From Lutibacter sp. Hel_I_33_5 (GTDB lineage Bacteria; Bacteroidota; Bacteroidia; Flavobacteriales; Flavobacteriaceae), in assembly GCF_007827455.1 (NCBI RefSeq), contig NZ_VISM01000001.1, positions 2,519,501 to 2,583,500 of the forward strand: a DNA stretch of 64,000 bases, written 5' to 3'. How positions within the stretch are numbered: the stretch's first letter is position 1; the number at the start of each line of letters is the position of its first letter. Under the pieces are notes generated by a model. The model made no database searches. It was not told where the DNA came from and saw nothing but the letters and a program-made list of their open reading frames with translations. This document shows positions 47,992 to 58,527 of the stretch, in pieces. The translations under genes were made by a program, and so were the position numbers.

Positions 47992-48261
47992 ATGGCTAAA
48001 GAATCAATGAAAGCGCGTGAGCGTAAAAGAGCAAAAACAGTTGCTAAGTATGCTGAAAAGCGTAAGGCTTTAAAAGAAGCTGGCGATTATGAAGGATTAC
48101 AGAAGTTACCAAAAAACGCTTCTCCAGTTCGTACTCACAATCGTTGTAAGTTAACAGGAAGACCAAAAGGCTATATGCGTCAGTTTGGAATTTCTCGTGT
48201 AACTTTCCGTGAAATGGCAAACCAAGGGTTAATACCAGGAGTTAGAAAAGCTAGCTGGTAA
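47992..48261 (+). CDS. rpsN: 30S ribosomal protein S14 (zinc-free form)
   Basis: 89 residues, the long form. One Cys only ([14 protein letters not shown]), so the CxxC zinc site is absent. Conserved [25 protein letters not shown] 105-bp gap with RNA structure follows before rpsH. Confidence 0.97.
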   Translation: MAKESMKARERKRAKTVAKYAEKRKALKEAGDYEGLQKLPKNASPVRTHNRCKLTGRPKGYMRQFGISRVTFREMANQGLIPGVRKASW

Positions 48262-48295
48262 AAACCAAACAATTAAAGAATACTAATTGATTTCA

Positions 48296-48346
48296 GGTTT
48301 AATTGTCACAGAGCAATCTGTAAGAAAATAGAGACAATTAAAAACC
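48296..48346 (+). promoter_or_regulatory. Structured RNA element between rpsN and rpsH
   Basis: Outer helix TTTAATTGTC (48298-48307) / GACAATTAAA (48333-48342), extended by GG/CC at the base across two extra A. Inside is a 5-bp hairpin ACAGA-GCAA-TCTGT (48308-48321) with a GNRA-type tetraloop and a one-sided internal loop at 48322-48332. Directly before rpsH. Could be an S8 leader: S8 is the translational repressor of the spc operon in E. coli, so autogenous control is plausible but unproven. Confidence 0.6.
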
Positions 48347-48366
48347 AAAGTCGCAAATTAATAAAT

Positions 48367-48765
48367 ATGAACACAGATCCAATCGCGGATTATCTAACAA
48401 GAGTTAGAAATGCAATCGCAGCAGGACACAGAGTAGTAGAAATTCCAGCTTCGAACTTGAAGAAGGAAATGACTAAAATTTTGTTTGATCAAGGTTTTAT
48501 TTTAAGTTATCAATTTAATGATGAGTCTGTACAAGGAACCATCAAAATTGCCTTAAAATATGACAAGACAACAAAAGAGTCAGTAATTAGAAAAATTCAA
48601 CGAATCAGTACACCAGGTTTACGTAAGTACGTTGGCTCTAAAGAGATGCCAAGAGTATTAAACGGATTAGGTGTTGCAATCGTATCAACATCTAAAGGCG
48701 TGATGACTAATAAGCAAGCACGTCAAGAAAATGTTGGTGGGGAAGTATTATGTTACGTTTATTAA
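48367..48765 (+). CDS. rpsH: 30S ribosomal protein S8
   Basis: 132 residues. MNTDPIADYLTRVRNAIAAGHRVVEIPAS, and the C-terminal STSKGVMTNKQARQENVGGEVLCYVY. Binds the central domain of 16S rRNA; in E. coli also represses its own operon. Confidence 0.98.
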   Translation: MNTDPIADYLTRVRNAIAAGHRVVEIPASNLKKEMTKILFDQGFILSYQFNDESVQGTIKIALKYDKTTKESVIRKIQRISTPGLRKYVGSKEMPRVLNGLGVAIVSTSKGVMTNKQARQENVGGEVLCYVY

Positions 48766-48775
48766 ATCTTAAGAA

Positions 48776-49321
48776 ATGAGTAGAATAGGAAAAAATCCCG
48801 TTAGCATTTCACAAGGTGTAGATGTAAACATAAACGAAAACGTAATTACTGTAAAAGGAAAGTTAGGAGAGTTATCTCAAACTATTTCTGACGGAATTAC
48901 AGTAAAAATTGAAGATGCTACGATTACTTTAGAAAGAGCATCAGAAAGTAAAGAACACAAAGCACAACATGGTTTGATGAGAGCTTTAATCTTTAATATG
49001 ATTGAAGGTGTAAGCAAAGGATGGACTAAAGAATTAGAATTAGTTGGTGTTGGTTATAGAGCTTCAAATCAAGGGCAGAAATTAGACTTAGCCTTAGGAT
49101 ATTCTCACAATATTGTTTTAGAATTAGCTAAAGAAGTTAAGGTTGAAACTGTATCTGAGAAAGGTAAGAATCCTATCGTTAAATTAACTTCTTTTGATAA
49201 GCAGTTGGTAGGAGAAGTAGCAGCTAAAATCCGTGGCTTCCGTAAGCCAGAACCTTATAAAGGAAAAGGAGTTAAGTTTGTAGGTGAACAATTAAGAAGA
49301 AAAGCAGGTAAATCTGCATAA
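48776..49321 (+). CDS. rplF: 50S ribosomal protein L6
   Basis: 181 residues. [41 protein letters not shown] and the C-terminal [22 protein letters not shown]. Two-domain protein near the factor-binding site. Confidence 0.98.
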   Translation: MSRIGKNPVSISQGVDVNINENVITVKGKLGELSQTISDGITVKIEDATITLERASESKEHKAQHGLMRALIFNMIEGVSKGWTKELELVGVGYRASNQGQKLDLALGYSHNIVLELAKEVKVETVSEKGKNPIVKLTSFDKQLVGEVAAKIRGFRKPEPYKGKGVKFVGEQLRRKAGKSA

Positions 49322-49332
49322 TATATAGCATT

Positions 49333-49683
49333 ATGGCATTATCAAAGCTTGAAAGAAGACAACGTATTAAGCATAGAATCAGAAAAATTATATCTGGTAC
49401 TGCTACTAAACCAAGATTATCGGTTTTTAGAAGTAATAAAGAAATTTATGCTCAATTAGTAGATGACATTGCAGGAGTTACATTAGCATCTGTATCATCT
49501 AGAGATAAAGGAATTACTGCTGGTACAAAAGCAGAAGCTGCTGCAGCGGTTGGAAAATCTATTGCAGAGAAAGCTACAAAAGCAGGTGTAGAAACTGTTG
49601 CTTTTGATAGAAACGGATATTTATATCACGGTAGAGTTAAAACATTAGCAGAAGCTGCTAGAGAAGCTGGTTTAAAATTTTAA
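49333..49683 (+). CDS. rplR: 50S ribosomal protein L18
   Basis: 116 residues. [29 protein letters not shown] and [26 protein letters not shown]. Contacts 5S rRNA. Confidence 0.97.
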   Translation: MALSKLERRQRIKHRIRKIISGTATKPRLSVFRSNKEIYAQLVDDIAGVTLASVSSRDKGITAGTKAEAAAAVGKSIAEKATKAGVETVAFDRNGYLYHGRVKTLAEAAREAGLKF

Positions 49684-49689
49684 GAAATT

Positions 49690-50211
49690 ATGTTAGGTTA
49701 TAAAAACGTAGAGAGAGTTAAACCAAGCGGATTAGAGCTTGTAGATAAATTAGTAGGTGTACAACGTGTAACTAAAGTAACTAAAGGTGGTAGAGCTTTT
49801 GGTTTTTCAGCAATTGTTGTTGTTGGAGATGGTAACGGAGTTGTAGGTCAAGGTTTAGGAAAATCTAAAGATGTTGCTTCTGCAATAGCAAAAGCAATTG
49901 AAGATGCAAAAAAGAACTTGGTAAGAATTCCAATTTTAGACGGAACATTACCTCATGAGCAAAAAGGTAAATTTGGTGGTGCAAAAGTATTCATCAAGCC
50001 TGCATCTCATGGTACGGGAGTTATTGCTGGTGGAGCTGTAAGAGCTGTATTAGAGTCTGTTGGGATACATGATGTATTATCAAAATCTCAAGGATCATCT
50101 AATCCACATAACGTGGTAAAAGCAACTTTTGATGCATTGTTACAAATGCGTAGTGCAGCAACTATTGCTAAGCAAAGAGGTGTTTCTTTAGAAAAAGTAT
50201 TTAACGGTTAA
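49690..50211 (+). CDS. rpsE: 30S ribosomal protein S5
   Basis: 173 residues. [33 protein letters not shown] and [31 protein letters not shown]. Acts in decoding fidelity. Ordinary spectinomycin-site region. Confidence 0.98.
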   Translation: MLGYKNVERVKPSGLELVDKLVGVQRVTKVTKGGRAFGFSAIVVVGDGNGVVGQGLGKSKDVASAIAKAIEDAKKNLVRIPILDGTLPHEQKGKFGGAKVFIKPASHGTGVIAGGAVRAVLESVGIHDVLSKSQGSSNPHNVVKATFDALLQMRSAATIAKQRGVSLEKVFNG

Positions 50212-50222
50212 ATCTAAGAACG

Positions 50223-50405
50223 ATGGCAAAAATAAAAGTTACACAAGTAAAAAGTCAAATCGGACGCCTTAAGAACCAAAAAAGGACTTTAGAGGCATTA
50301 GGTTTACGTAGAATGAATCAAACTGTAGAACATGAGGCAACTCCTTCTATCGTTGGTATGGTAAATACAGTTAAACACTTAGTTTCTGTTGAAGAAACTA
50401 AATAA
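50223..50405 (+). CDS. rpmD: 50S ribosomal protein L30
   Basis: 60 residues, the short bacterial form. [33 protein letters not shown]. 11 nt after rpsE. Confidence 0.96.
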   Translation: MAKIKVTQVKSQIGRLKNQKRTLEALGLRRMNQTVEHEATPSIVGMVNTVKHLVSVEETK

Positions 50406-50417
50406 GACATATATAAA

Positions 50418-50867
50418 ATGAGTTTACACAATTTAACACCTGCAGAAGGTTCCACTAAAAAAGGAAAAAGAATTGCAAGAGGTGAAGGATCTGGTCACGG
50501 AGGAACATCAACAAGAGGTCATAACGGACAAAAGTCTCGTTCTGGTTATTCTAGAAAGATTGGTTTTGAAGGTGGTCAAATGCCATTACAAAGACGTGTT
50601 CCTAAATTTGGTTTTACAAACATAAACCGTAAGGAATATCAAGGAATCAATTTAGATAAATTACAAGCTTTAGTTGACAGTGGTGTTATTAAAGACACTG
50701 TTGATTTAGATATTTTAGTTGCTAATAGATTAGCAGGTAAAAACGACTTAGTAAAAATACTAGGTAACGGAGAATTAAAAGCGAAGTTAAATATTACTGT
50801 TCATAAATTTACTGCATCTGCAAAAGCGGCTATTGAAGCTGCTGGTGGTGAAGCAGTTTCTTTATAA
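50418..50867 (+). CDS. rplO: 50S ribosomal protein L15
   Basis: 149 residues. N-terminal extension GSTKKGKRIARGEGSGHGGTSTRGHNGQKSRSG and FEGGQMPLQRRVPKFGF. Late 50S assembly protein. Confidence 0.97.
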   Translation: MSLHNLTPAEGSTKKGKRIARGEGSGHGGTSTRGHNGQKSRSGYSRKIGFEGGQMPLQRRVPKFGFTNINRKEYQGINLDKLQALVDSGVIKDTVDLDILVANRLAGKNDLVKILGNGELKAKLNITVHKFTASAKAAIEAAGGEAVSL

Positions 50868-50881
50868 TATTTTTATAAAAG

Positions 50882-52204
50882 ATGGGTATTATAAATAGAC
50901 TAAGAGAGATTTTTGCGATAGAAGAATTAAAAAATAAAATTCTTCTAACTATCGGTTTAATTGCAGTGTATCGTTTTATGGCAGCTGTACCATTACCTGG
51001 TATAGATCCATTACAATTAACAGCGTTAAAGGATGGTACATCAAGTGGTCTTTTAGGATTATTAAATGCATTTACAGGAGGAGCATTTTCTAGAGCATCA
51101 GTAATGGCGCTTGGTATTATGCCTTACATTTCTGCATCTATTGTAGTTCAGTTAATGGGAATTGCAGTTCCTTATTTACAAAAACTACAGAAAGATGGAG
51201 AAAGTGGACGTAAAAAAATTACACAAATAACACGTTGGTTAACTATTGCTATTACATTAGTACAAGCACCAACATATATTGGTACCATTCAAAACTCATT
51301 TGGTTTAGGACCAGAAGCGTTTTTAGTTACAGGACCTACTTTCTGGATATCTTCAATAATCATATTAACAGCAGGAACAATTTTTGCAATGTGGTTAGGA
51401 GAGCGTATTACAGATAAGGGAATTGGTAATGGTATATCTTTATTAATTACAGTAGGTATTATTGCTAGTTTTCCAGCAGCATTTATGCAAGAGGTTGTTT
51501 CTAAAACAACCAATGCGGGTGCAGGTGGAATTATGATGATATTAATTGAAGTAATTGTTTGGTTTGTAGTAATTCTTTTAACAGTATTATTAGTAACAGC
51601 AGTGCGTAAAATTGCAGTACAATATGCAAGACGTACCGTTGCAGGTAATATTCAGAATGTACAAGGATCTAGAGATTATATTCCTTTAAAGTTGAATGCA
51701 GCAGGTGTAATGCCAATTATCTTTGCACAAGCAATTATGTTTTTACCAATTGCTTTAGCTCAAAGATTTCCTGCAATAGCAAGTTTACAAGATATAAATG
51801 GATTATGGTATAATGTTATTTTTGCATTATTAATTATCATTTTTAGTTTCTTTTATACAGCAATTACAATCCCAACCAATAAAATGGCTGAGGACTTAAA
51901 AAGAAGTGGAGGATTTATTCCAGGAATTAGACCAGGAAAAGATACTGCTGACAGATTAGATTCTGTATTATCTAGAATTACGTTCCCAGGATCGTTATTT
52001 TTAGCAGCCTTATCAATCTTACCAGCAATTGTATATCAATTTGGTGTGCAACAAGGTTGGTCTATGTTCTATGGAGGAACATCTTTGATCATTATGGTTG
52101 GTGTAGCAATAGACACGTTACAGCAAATCAATGCATATTTATTAAACAGTCATTATGATGGTTTAATGAAGACAGGAAATAGTAATAGAAAATCAAACAA
52201 ATAA
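50882..52204 (+). CDS. secY: Protein translocase subunit SecY
   Basis: 440 residues with ten hydrophobic helices. Plug region ([37 protein letters not shown]) and cytoplasmic loops with [14 protein letters not shown] and [17 protein letters not shown]. Central channel of the Sec system in the inner membrane. Co-transcribed with the ribosomal genes, as is standard. Confidence 0.98.
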   Translation: MGIINRLREIFAIEELKNKILLTIGLIAVYRFMAAVPLPGIDPLQLTALKDGTSSGLLGLLNAFTGGAFSRASVMALGIMPYISASIVVQLMGIAVPYLQKLQKDGESGRKKITQITRWLTIAITLVQAPTYIGTIQNSFGLGPEAFLVTGPTFWISSIIILTAGTIFAMWLGERITDKGIGNGISLLITVGIIASFPAAFMQEVVSKTTNAGAGGIMMILIEVIVWFVVILLTVLLVTAVRKIAVQYARRTVAGNIQNVQGSRDYIPLKLNAAGVMPIIFAQAIMFLPIALAQRFPAIASLQDINGLWYNVIFALLIIIFSFFYTAITIPTNKMAEDLKRSGGFIPGIRPGKDTADRLDSVLSRITFPGSLFLAALSILPAIVYQFGVQQGWSMFYGGTSLIIMVGVAIDTLQQINAYLLNSHYDGLMKTGNSNRKSNK

Positions 52205-52208
52205 TAAT

Positions 52209-52424
52209 ATGGCTAAACAACCGGCAATTGAGCAAGACGGAACGATAACAGAAGCATTATCAAATGCAATGTTTCGTGTAGAGTTAGAAAACGGACATAT
52301 TGTTACGGCACACATTTCTGGTAAAATGCGTATGCATTATATCAAATTATTACCTGGTGATAAGGTGAAATTAGAGATGAGTCCTTATGATTTAACAAAA
52401 GCAAGAATTACTTATAGGTATTAA
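52209..52424 (+). CDS. infA: Translation initiation factor IF-1
   Basis: 71 residues, an S1-type OB fold. [25 protein letters not shown] and [17 protein letters not shown]. It lies four nt after secY. A 74-bp AT-rich gap with a weak hairpin (AAGATTT / AAATCTT, 52450-52472) follows. Confidence 0.98.
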   Translation: MAKQPAIEQDGTITEALSNAMFRVELENGHIVTAHISGKMRMHYIKLLPGDKVKLEMSPYDLTKARITYRY

Positions 52425-52498
52425 AGAATTAAATAATTGAAAGATTAATAAGATTTTAAATTTTTAAATCTTTTAATTTTTAAATAAAATTAGAATCG

Positions 52499-52615
52499 AT
52501 GAAAGTTAGAGCATCAGTTAAAAAAAGAAGTGCCGACTGCAAAATAGTTCGCAGAAAAGGCAGATTATATGTGATTAACAAACAGAATCCTAGATTTAAA
52601 CAAAGACAAGGGTAA
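52499..52615 (+). CDS. rpmJ: 50S ribosomal protein L36 (zinc-free form)
   Basis: 38 residues, too short for usual ORF cut-offs but unmistakable: [20 protein letters not shown] ending PRFKQRQG. Only one Cys is left and the C-terminal Cys/His ligands are gone, so this is the zinc-independent version. The stop overlaps the rpsM start by one base (TAATG). Confidence 0.97.
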   Translation: MKVRASVKKRSADCKIVRRKGRLYVINKQNPRFKQRQG

Positions 52616-52980
52616 TGGCAAGAATAGCAGGTATTGATATCCCAAAGAACAAAAGAGGAGTTATTTCATTAACTTACATCTTTGGTATCGGAAAAAGTAG
52701 AGCTAAAGAAGTTTTAGCAAGCGCAAAAGTAGATGAGTCTATCAAAGTTCAAGATTGGAACGATGATCAAATTGCTGCAATTAGAGAGCAAATTGGGTCA
52801 TTTACAATTGAAGGAGAATTACGTTCGGAAGTTCAAATAAACATCAAACGTTTGATGGATATTGGATGTCAAAGAGGTATTCGTCATAGATTAGGTCTTC
52901 CTTTAAGAGGGCAAAGAACTAAGAATAACTCTAGAACTAGAAAAGGTAAGCGTAAAACTGTAGCTAACAAGAAAAAATAA
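52615..52980 (+). CDS. rpsM: 30S ribosomal protein S13
   Basis: 121 residues. [30 protein letters not shown] and [29 protein letters not shown]. Head protein that touches P-site tRNA. Confidence 0.98.
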   Translation: MARIAGIDIPKNKRGVISLTYIFGIGKSRAKEVLASAKVDESIKVQDWNDDQIAAIREQIGSFTIEGELRSEVQINIKRLMDIGCQRGIRHRLGLPLRGQRTKNNSRTRKGKRKTVANKKK

Positions 52981-53056
52981 GTTAGATAAGTAATAAAGAT
53001 CTAATCGTAGTGTAAGCTATCATATTAGAAAACTAAATTACTAAAACTGAATAATT

Positions 53057-53440
53057 ATGGCAAAAGCAAGTTCAAAAAAACGTAAAGTAATAGTAGATTC
53101 TGTTGGAGAGGCGCATGTAACTGCATCTTTTAACAATATCATTATTTCTTTAACAAATAAAAAAGGTGACGTAATTTCATGGTCATCTGCAGGTAAAATG
53201 GGTTTTAGAGGTTCAAAAAAGAATACTCCATATGCAGCTCAATTAGCAGCAGAAGATTGTGCAACCGTTGCAAAAGATGCAGGTTTACGTAAAGTAAAAG
53301 TGTATGTAAAAGGACCAGGAAATGGTAGAGAATCTGCAATCCGTTCTTTGCATAATGCAGGTATTGAAGTTACAGAAATTATTGATGTAACACCAGTACC
53401 ACACAACGGGTGTCGTCCACCAAAAAGAAGGAGAGTATAA
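53057..53440 (+). CDS. rpsK: 30S ribosomal protein S11
   Basis: 127 residues. [45 protein letters not shown] and the end [17 protein letters not shown]. Platform protein of the 30S subunit. Confidence 0.98.
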   Translation: MAKASSKKRKVIVDSVGEAHVTASFNNIIISLTNKKGDVISWSSAGKMGFRGSKKNTPYAAQLAAEDCATVAKDAGLRKVKVYVKGPGNGRESAIRSLHNAGIEVTEIIDVTPVPHNGCRPPKRRRV

Positions 53441-53454
53441 TAAATATTTTAACT

Positions 53455-53511
53455 AAAGTAAGAATTTTAAGATTATCGAAGGAGAAAGCCTTAATTCATA
53501 ATCCTTACTTT
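53455..53511 (+). promoter_or_regulatory. Structured RNA leader upstream of rpsD
   Basis: Nested helices fill most of the 84-bp rpsK-rpsD gap: AAAGTAAG (53455-53462) / CTTACTTT (53504-53511), directly continued by GATTAT (53471-53476) / ATAATC (53498-53503), with a small inner hairpin AAGG-AGAAAG-CCTT (53479-53492). It ends 13 nt before rpsD. S4 controls its own operon in E. coli and B. subtilis, so an S4-binding leader is a reasonable inference. Confidence 0.6.
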
Positions 53512-53524
53512 TAATAATTAAGAA

Positions 53525-54130
53525 ATGGCAAGATATACAGGACCAAAAACTAAAATTGCTCGTAAATTTGGCGAAGCAATTTTCGGAGAAGATAAGAACT
53601 TCGAAAAAAGAAATTACCCTCCAGGACAGCATGGAAATGCTAGAAGAAGAGGTAAAAAATCTGAATATGCTGTCCAGTTGATGGAAAAGCAAAAAGCAAA
53701 ATATACCTATGGTATTTTAGAGCGTCAATTCAGTAACTTATTTAAACAAGCTTCTGCCTCTAAAGGTATTACAGGTGAAGTTTTATTACAATTATGTGAA
53801 TCTCGTTTAGATAACGTTGTTTTCAGAATGGGTGTTTCTAACTCACGTAGTGGAGCTCGTCAATTAGTTTCTCACAGACATATTACTGTAAATGGTGGTA
53901 TTGTAAACATTCCATCTTATAGTTTAAAAGAAGGAGATGTTGTTGCTGTTAGAGAAAAATCTAAATCTTTACAAGCTATTGAAAATGCTTTAGCTTCAAG
54001 TAGTGCTGTTTACGAATGGTTAACTTGGAATTCAGATAAAAAAGAAGGAACATTTGTAAAAGCTCCAGAGAGATTACAAATTCCTGAAAATATCAAAGAA
54101 CAATTAATCGTAGAATTATATTCTAAATAA
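53525..54130 (+). CDS. rpsD: 30S ribosomal protein S4
   Basis: 201 residues, zinc-free N-terminus ([57 protein letters not shown]). S4 RNA-binding domain [31 protein letters not shown]. 16S assembly initiator. Confidence 0.98.
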   Translation: MARYTGPKTKIARKFGEAIFGEDKNFEKRNYPPGQHGNARRRGKKSEYAVQLMEKQKAKYTYGILERQFSNLFKQASASKGITGEVLLQLCESRLDNVVFRMGVSNSRSGARQLVSHRHITVNGGIVNIPSYSLKEGDVVAVREKSKSLQAIENALASSSAVYEWLTWNSDKKEGTFVKAPERLQIPENIKEQLIVELYSK

Positions 54131-54160
54131 TAAATAATTAACATTGGTATTTGGCCAAAG

Positions 54161-54191
54161 GGTTTGTTTGACTTCTTCAAACTTACAGACC
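54161..54191 (+). promoter_or_regulatory. Hairpin in the rpsD-rpoA gap
   Basis: Helix GTTTGA (54166-54171) / TCAAAC (54177-54182), loop CTTCT, enclosed by GGTTT (54161-54165) / AGACC (54187-54191) with one G-T pair and a TTAC bulge. There is no T run, so not a terminator. Possible processing or regulatory element in front of rpoA. Confidence 0.4.
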
Positions 54192-54225
54192 GCGCAACTA
54201 AATAACAATCAAAACGAAGAAAACT

Positions 54226-55218
54226 ATGGCAATTTTAAATTTTCAAAAACCAGATAAAGTAATAATGATTGAATCTACAGATTTTTCTGGTAGATTTGAG
54301 TTCAGACCTTTAGAACCAGGTTTTGGTTTAACAGTTGGTAATGCACTACGTAGAGTATTATTATCATCTTTAGAAGGGTTTGCAATTACTTCATTAAGAT
54401 TAGATGGTGTAGAGCACGAATTTTCTACTATTAAAGGAATTGTAGAAGATGTTACAGAAATTATCTTAAACTTAAAACAAGTACGTTTTAAGAAGCAGAT
54501 TGAAGAATCTGAAAGAGAAACTGTTTCAGTAATTGTATCGGGTCAAGATCAATTAACTGCAGGAGATTTACAGAAATTTATTTCTGGTTTCCAAGTTTTA
54601 AATCCTGATTTAGTTATCTGTAATATGGATAAGTCTGTGAAATTAAACATGGAACTTACTATAGAAAAAGGTAGAGGGTTTGTACCTGCAGAAGAAAATA
54701 AAAAAGCAGGAGCGCCAATAGGAACTATTTATACAGATTCTATTTACACGCCAATAAAAAACGTTAAGTATTCTATTGAAAACTTTCGTGTTGAGCAAAA
54801 AACGGATTATGAAAAATTAATATTTGATATAGATACTGATGGTTCAATCAATCCAAAAGATGCTTTAACTGAGGCTGCAAAAATATTAATTCATCACTTT
54901 ATGTTATTCTCTGATGAGCGTATTACATTAGAAGCAGATGAAATTGCACAAACTGAAACATATGATGAGGAATCATTACACATGCGTCAGTTATTAAAAA
55001 CTAGATTAATCGATATGGATTTATCTGTTAGAGCTTTAAATTGTTTAAAAGCAGCAGAGGTAGATACATTAGGAGATTTAGTTTCTTTTAATAAAAGCGA
55101 TTTAATGAAATTTAGAAATTTCGGTAAAAAATCTTTAACGGAGCTAGAAGAACTAGTAAATGTAAAAGGATTGAATTTCGGAATGGATTTAAGTAAATAC
55201 AAATTAGATAAAGATTAA
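54226..55218 (+). CDS. rpoA: RNA polymerase alpha subunit
   Basis: 330 residues. N-terminal assembly domain ([28 protein letters not shown]) and C-terminal domain ([45 protein letters not shown]), both complete. Confidence 0.98.
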   Translation: MAILNFQKPDKVIMIESTDFSGRFEFRPLEPGFGLTVGNALRRVLLSSLEGFAITSLRLDGVEHEFSTIKGIVEDVTEIILNLKQVRFKKQIEESERETVSVIVSGQDQLTAGDLQKFISGFQVLNPDLVICNMDKSVKLNMELTIEKGRGFVPAEENKKAGAPIGTIYTDSIYTPIKNVKYSIENFRVEQKTDYEKLIFDIDTDGSINPKDALTEAAKILIHHFMLFSDERITLEADEIAQTETYDEESLHMRQLLKTRLIDMDLSVRALNCLKAAEVDTLGDLVSFNKSDLMKFRNFGKKSLTELEELVNVKGLNFGMDLSKYKLDKD

Positions 55219-55278
55219 TCTTTCATATTTTGCTCCTCATAAAGAGTTGATGCAAGATGAAAGTATAAACAAAACGTC

Positions 55279-55752
55279 ATGAGACACGGAAAGAAATTCA
55301 ATCATTTAGGAAGAAAAACAGCGCACAGAAAGGCGATGTTAGCTAATATGTCATGTTCTTTAATAGAACATAAGCGTATTAACACTACAGTAGCAAAAGC
55401 GAAGGCTTTACGTAAGTTTGTAGAACCTTTAATTACAAAATCTAAAGAAGATACAACTCATAATAGACGTGTTGTTTTTAGTTATTTACGTGATAAATTT
55501 GCAGTTACAGAATTATTTAAAGAAGTATCTGTAAAAATTGCAGACAGACCAGGTGGTTATGTTCGTATTATCAAATTAGGAAACCGTCAAGGAGATAATG
55601 CTCCTATGGCTATGGTAGAATTAGTTGATTACAACGAAATTTACAATCCTAAAGGTAAAAAAGCTAAAAAATCTACTCGTAGAGGTAGAACTAAAAAAGC
55701 TGATAAAGTGGAAACTGTTGAAGTTGCAACGGAAGAAACTTCTGAAGAATAA
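55279..55752 (+). CDS. rplQ: 50S ribosomal protein L17
   Basis: 157 residues. [53 protein letters not shown]. After residue ~120 it carries an extra tail that is basic and then acidic ([20 protein letters not shown]), longer than the 127-residue E. coli form and common in Bacteroidota. Last gene of the supercluster. Confidence 0.97.
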   Translation: MRHGKKFNHLGRKTAHRKAMLANMSCSLIEHKRINTTVAKAKALRKFVEPLITKSKEDTTHNRRVVFSYLRDKFAVTELFKEVSVKIADRPGGYVRIIKLGNRQGDNAPMAMVELVDYNEIYNPKGKKAKKSTRRGRTKKADKVETVEVATEETSEE

Positions 55753-55777
55753 ATATGAATGTATAAATATTCATATC

Positions 55778-55811
55778 AAAGGGATAAACTTTTTAGTTTA
55801 TCCCTTTTTTT
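55778..55811 (+). terminator. Terminator of the ribosomal supercluster
   Basis: 13-bp perfect stem AAAGGGATAAACT (55778-55790) / AGTTTATCCCTTT (55795-55807), loop TTTT, T-rich tail. An 8-bp hairpin ATATGAAT/ATTCATAT at 55753-55776 precedes it. Confidence 0.93.
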
Positions 55812-55841
55812 ATGTTATTTTTGTAAAACTTTTTTTATAAA

Positions 55842-56957
55842 ATGAAATACCAAACAAGAAAGAAAGCATTAGTTTTATTAGCAGACGGAACCATTTTTTA
55901 CGGTAAGTCTGTAGGAATTGAAGGAACATCAACTGGAGAAATCTGTTTTAATACAGGTATGTCGGGTTATCAGGAGATCTTTACAGATCCGTCTTATTTT
56001 GGACAATTAATGGTAACTGCCAATGTTCATATTGGAAATTATGGAGTAAATGATAATGAAGTAGAATCTGACGGAATTAAAATTTCTGGTTTAATCTGTA
56101 GAAATTTTAGTTATCCTCATTCTAGAGTTGATTCGAACGGAAATTTATATGATTATTTTCAAAAACATAATCTAGTTGCAATTTCAGATGTAGACACTCG
56201 AGCGCTAGTTGCTTATATTAGAGATAATGGTGCAATGAATGCAATCATTTCTACAGAGGTTGATAATATTGATGCCTTAAAAGAGCAGTTAGCGAAAGTA
56301 CCTAGTATGGAAGGTTTAGAATTAGCTTCTAAAGTTTCTACAAAAGAACCTTATTTTGTTGGTGATGAAAATGCACCGATTAAGATTTCTGCATTAGATA
56401 TTGGAATTAAGAAAAATATTCTTAGAAATTTTGTAAAACGAGGAGCCTACATAAAAGTATTTCCTTATAATGCTAGTTTTGAGGAATTAGCATCTTTTAA
56501 TCCAGATGGATATTTTATTTCTAATGGACCTGGTGATCCAGAACCATTAGTTGATGCTCAAAATACTGCAAAAGAAATTATTAAAAGAGATTTACCATTA
56601 TTTGGAATTTGTCTTGGTCATCAAGTTATTGCATTAGCAAATGGAATTTCAACTTATAAAATGCATAATGGCCATAGAGGAATTAATCATCCAGTAAAAA
56701 ACCTGTTAACAGGGAAAGGAGAAATTACTTCTCAAAATCATGGTTTTGCTATCAATAGAGAAGAAGCTGAAGCGCATAATGACGTAGAAATTACACATGT
56801 TCATCTAAATGATCATACTGTAGCAGGAATTAAAATGAAAGATAAAAACTGTTTTTCAGTCCAATATCATCCAGAAGCAAGTCCTGGACCAAACGATGCA
56901 GAGTATTTATTTGATCAATTTATAGAAAATATCAATAAAGCTAAAGTAGAAGCTTAA
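55842..56957 (+). CDS. carA: Carbamoyl-phosphate synthase small subunit
   Basis: 371 residues. N-terminal domain (ALVLLADGTIFYGKSVGIEGTSTGEICFNTGMSGYQEIFTDPSYFGQ) and a class I glutaminase domain with nucleophile Cys in LFGICLGHQV and the His-Glu pair in QYHPEASPGPND. It supplies ammonia from glutamine to CarB for arginine and pyrimidine synthesis. carB is not next to it. A box TATTTTTG (55816-55823) lies just after the upstream terminator. Confidence 0.96.
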   Translation: MKYQTRKKALVLLADGTIFYGKSVGIEGTSTGEICFNTGMSGYQEIFTDPSYFGQLMVTANVHIGNYGVNDNEVESDGIKISGLICRNFSYPHSRVDSNGNLYDYFQKHNLVAISDVDTRALVAYIRDNGAMNAIISTEVDNIDALKEQLAKVPSMEGLELASKVSTKEPYFVGDENAPIKISALDIGIKKNILRNFVKRGAYIKVFPYNASFEELASFNPDGYFISNGPGDPEPLVDAQNTAKEIIKRDLPLFGICLGHQVIALANGISTYKMHNGHRGINHPVKNLLTGKGEITSQNHGFAINREEAEAHNDVEITHVHLNDHTVAGIKMKDKNCFSVQYHPEASPGPNDAEYLFDQFIENINKAKVEA

Positions 56958-56963
56958 CATACT

Positions 56964-56975
56964 GAAAACGTTTTC
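56964..56975. promoter_or_regulatory. Perfect palindrome GAAAACGTTTTC upstream of eno
   Basis: 12-bp palindrome with a CG centre, of the form bound by LacI-family repressors, 7 nt after the carA stop and 104 bp before eno. In the same gap a second inverted repeat, AATTTAGC-A-GCTAAATT, is at 57020-57036. Operator function is an inference from shape only. Confidence 0.4.
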
Positions 56976-57076
56976 GTAATATTTACCATTCGGTAACATA
57001 AGAAATAGCACAATTTTATAATTTAGCAGCTAAATTAATAGTCATCTAAATTGATTTTTAGATAAAAAACAACTAA

Positions 57077-58369
<1,293 letters not shown>

Positions 58370-58393
58370 TTCTATTTAAAAAAGATATTATTG

Positions 58394-58430
58394 AAACCTC
58401 ATAATTCATTTTATGAGGTTTTATTTTTTT
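58394..58430 (+). terminator. Terminator after eno
   Basis: 11-bp stem AAACCTCATAA (58394-58404) / TTATGAGGTTT (58411-58421), loop TTCATT, T-rich tail. Confidence 0.93.
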
Positions 58431-58465
58431 TATAAAATTATAACAAAAATTTATAGAGTCAATTT

Positions 58466-58494
58466 TTGAAATCCTTTTAAAATTGGTATCTTCG
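58466..58494 (+). promoter_or_regulatory. Probable gltA promoter
   Basis: TTG at 58466-58468, an 18-bp spacer and TATCTTCG at 58487-58494 approximate the TTG/TAnnTTTG consensus. It lies after the eno terminator and 33 nt before the gltA start. Confidence 0.5.
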
Positions 58495-58527
58495 TGGGCT
58501 CACTTCAACAAATAAAAAAAGAATAAA

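Noticed and set aside
38515..55752. tRNA genes or tuf inside the ribosomal cluster
   Set aside because: None found in the gaps; the gaps hold hairpins but no cloverleaf with CCA-acceptor pairing.
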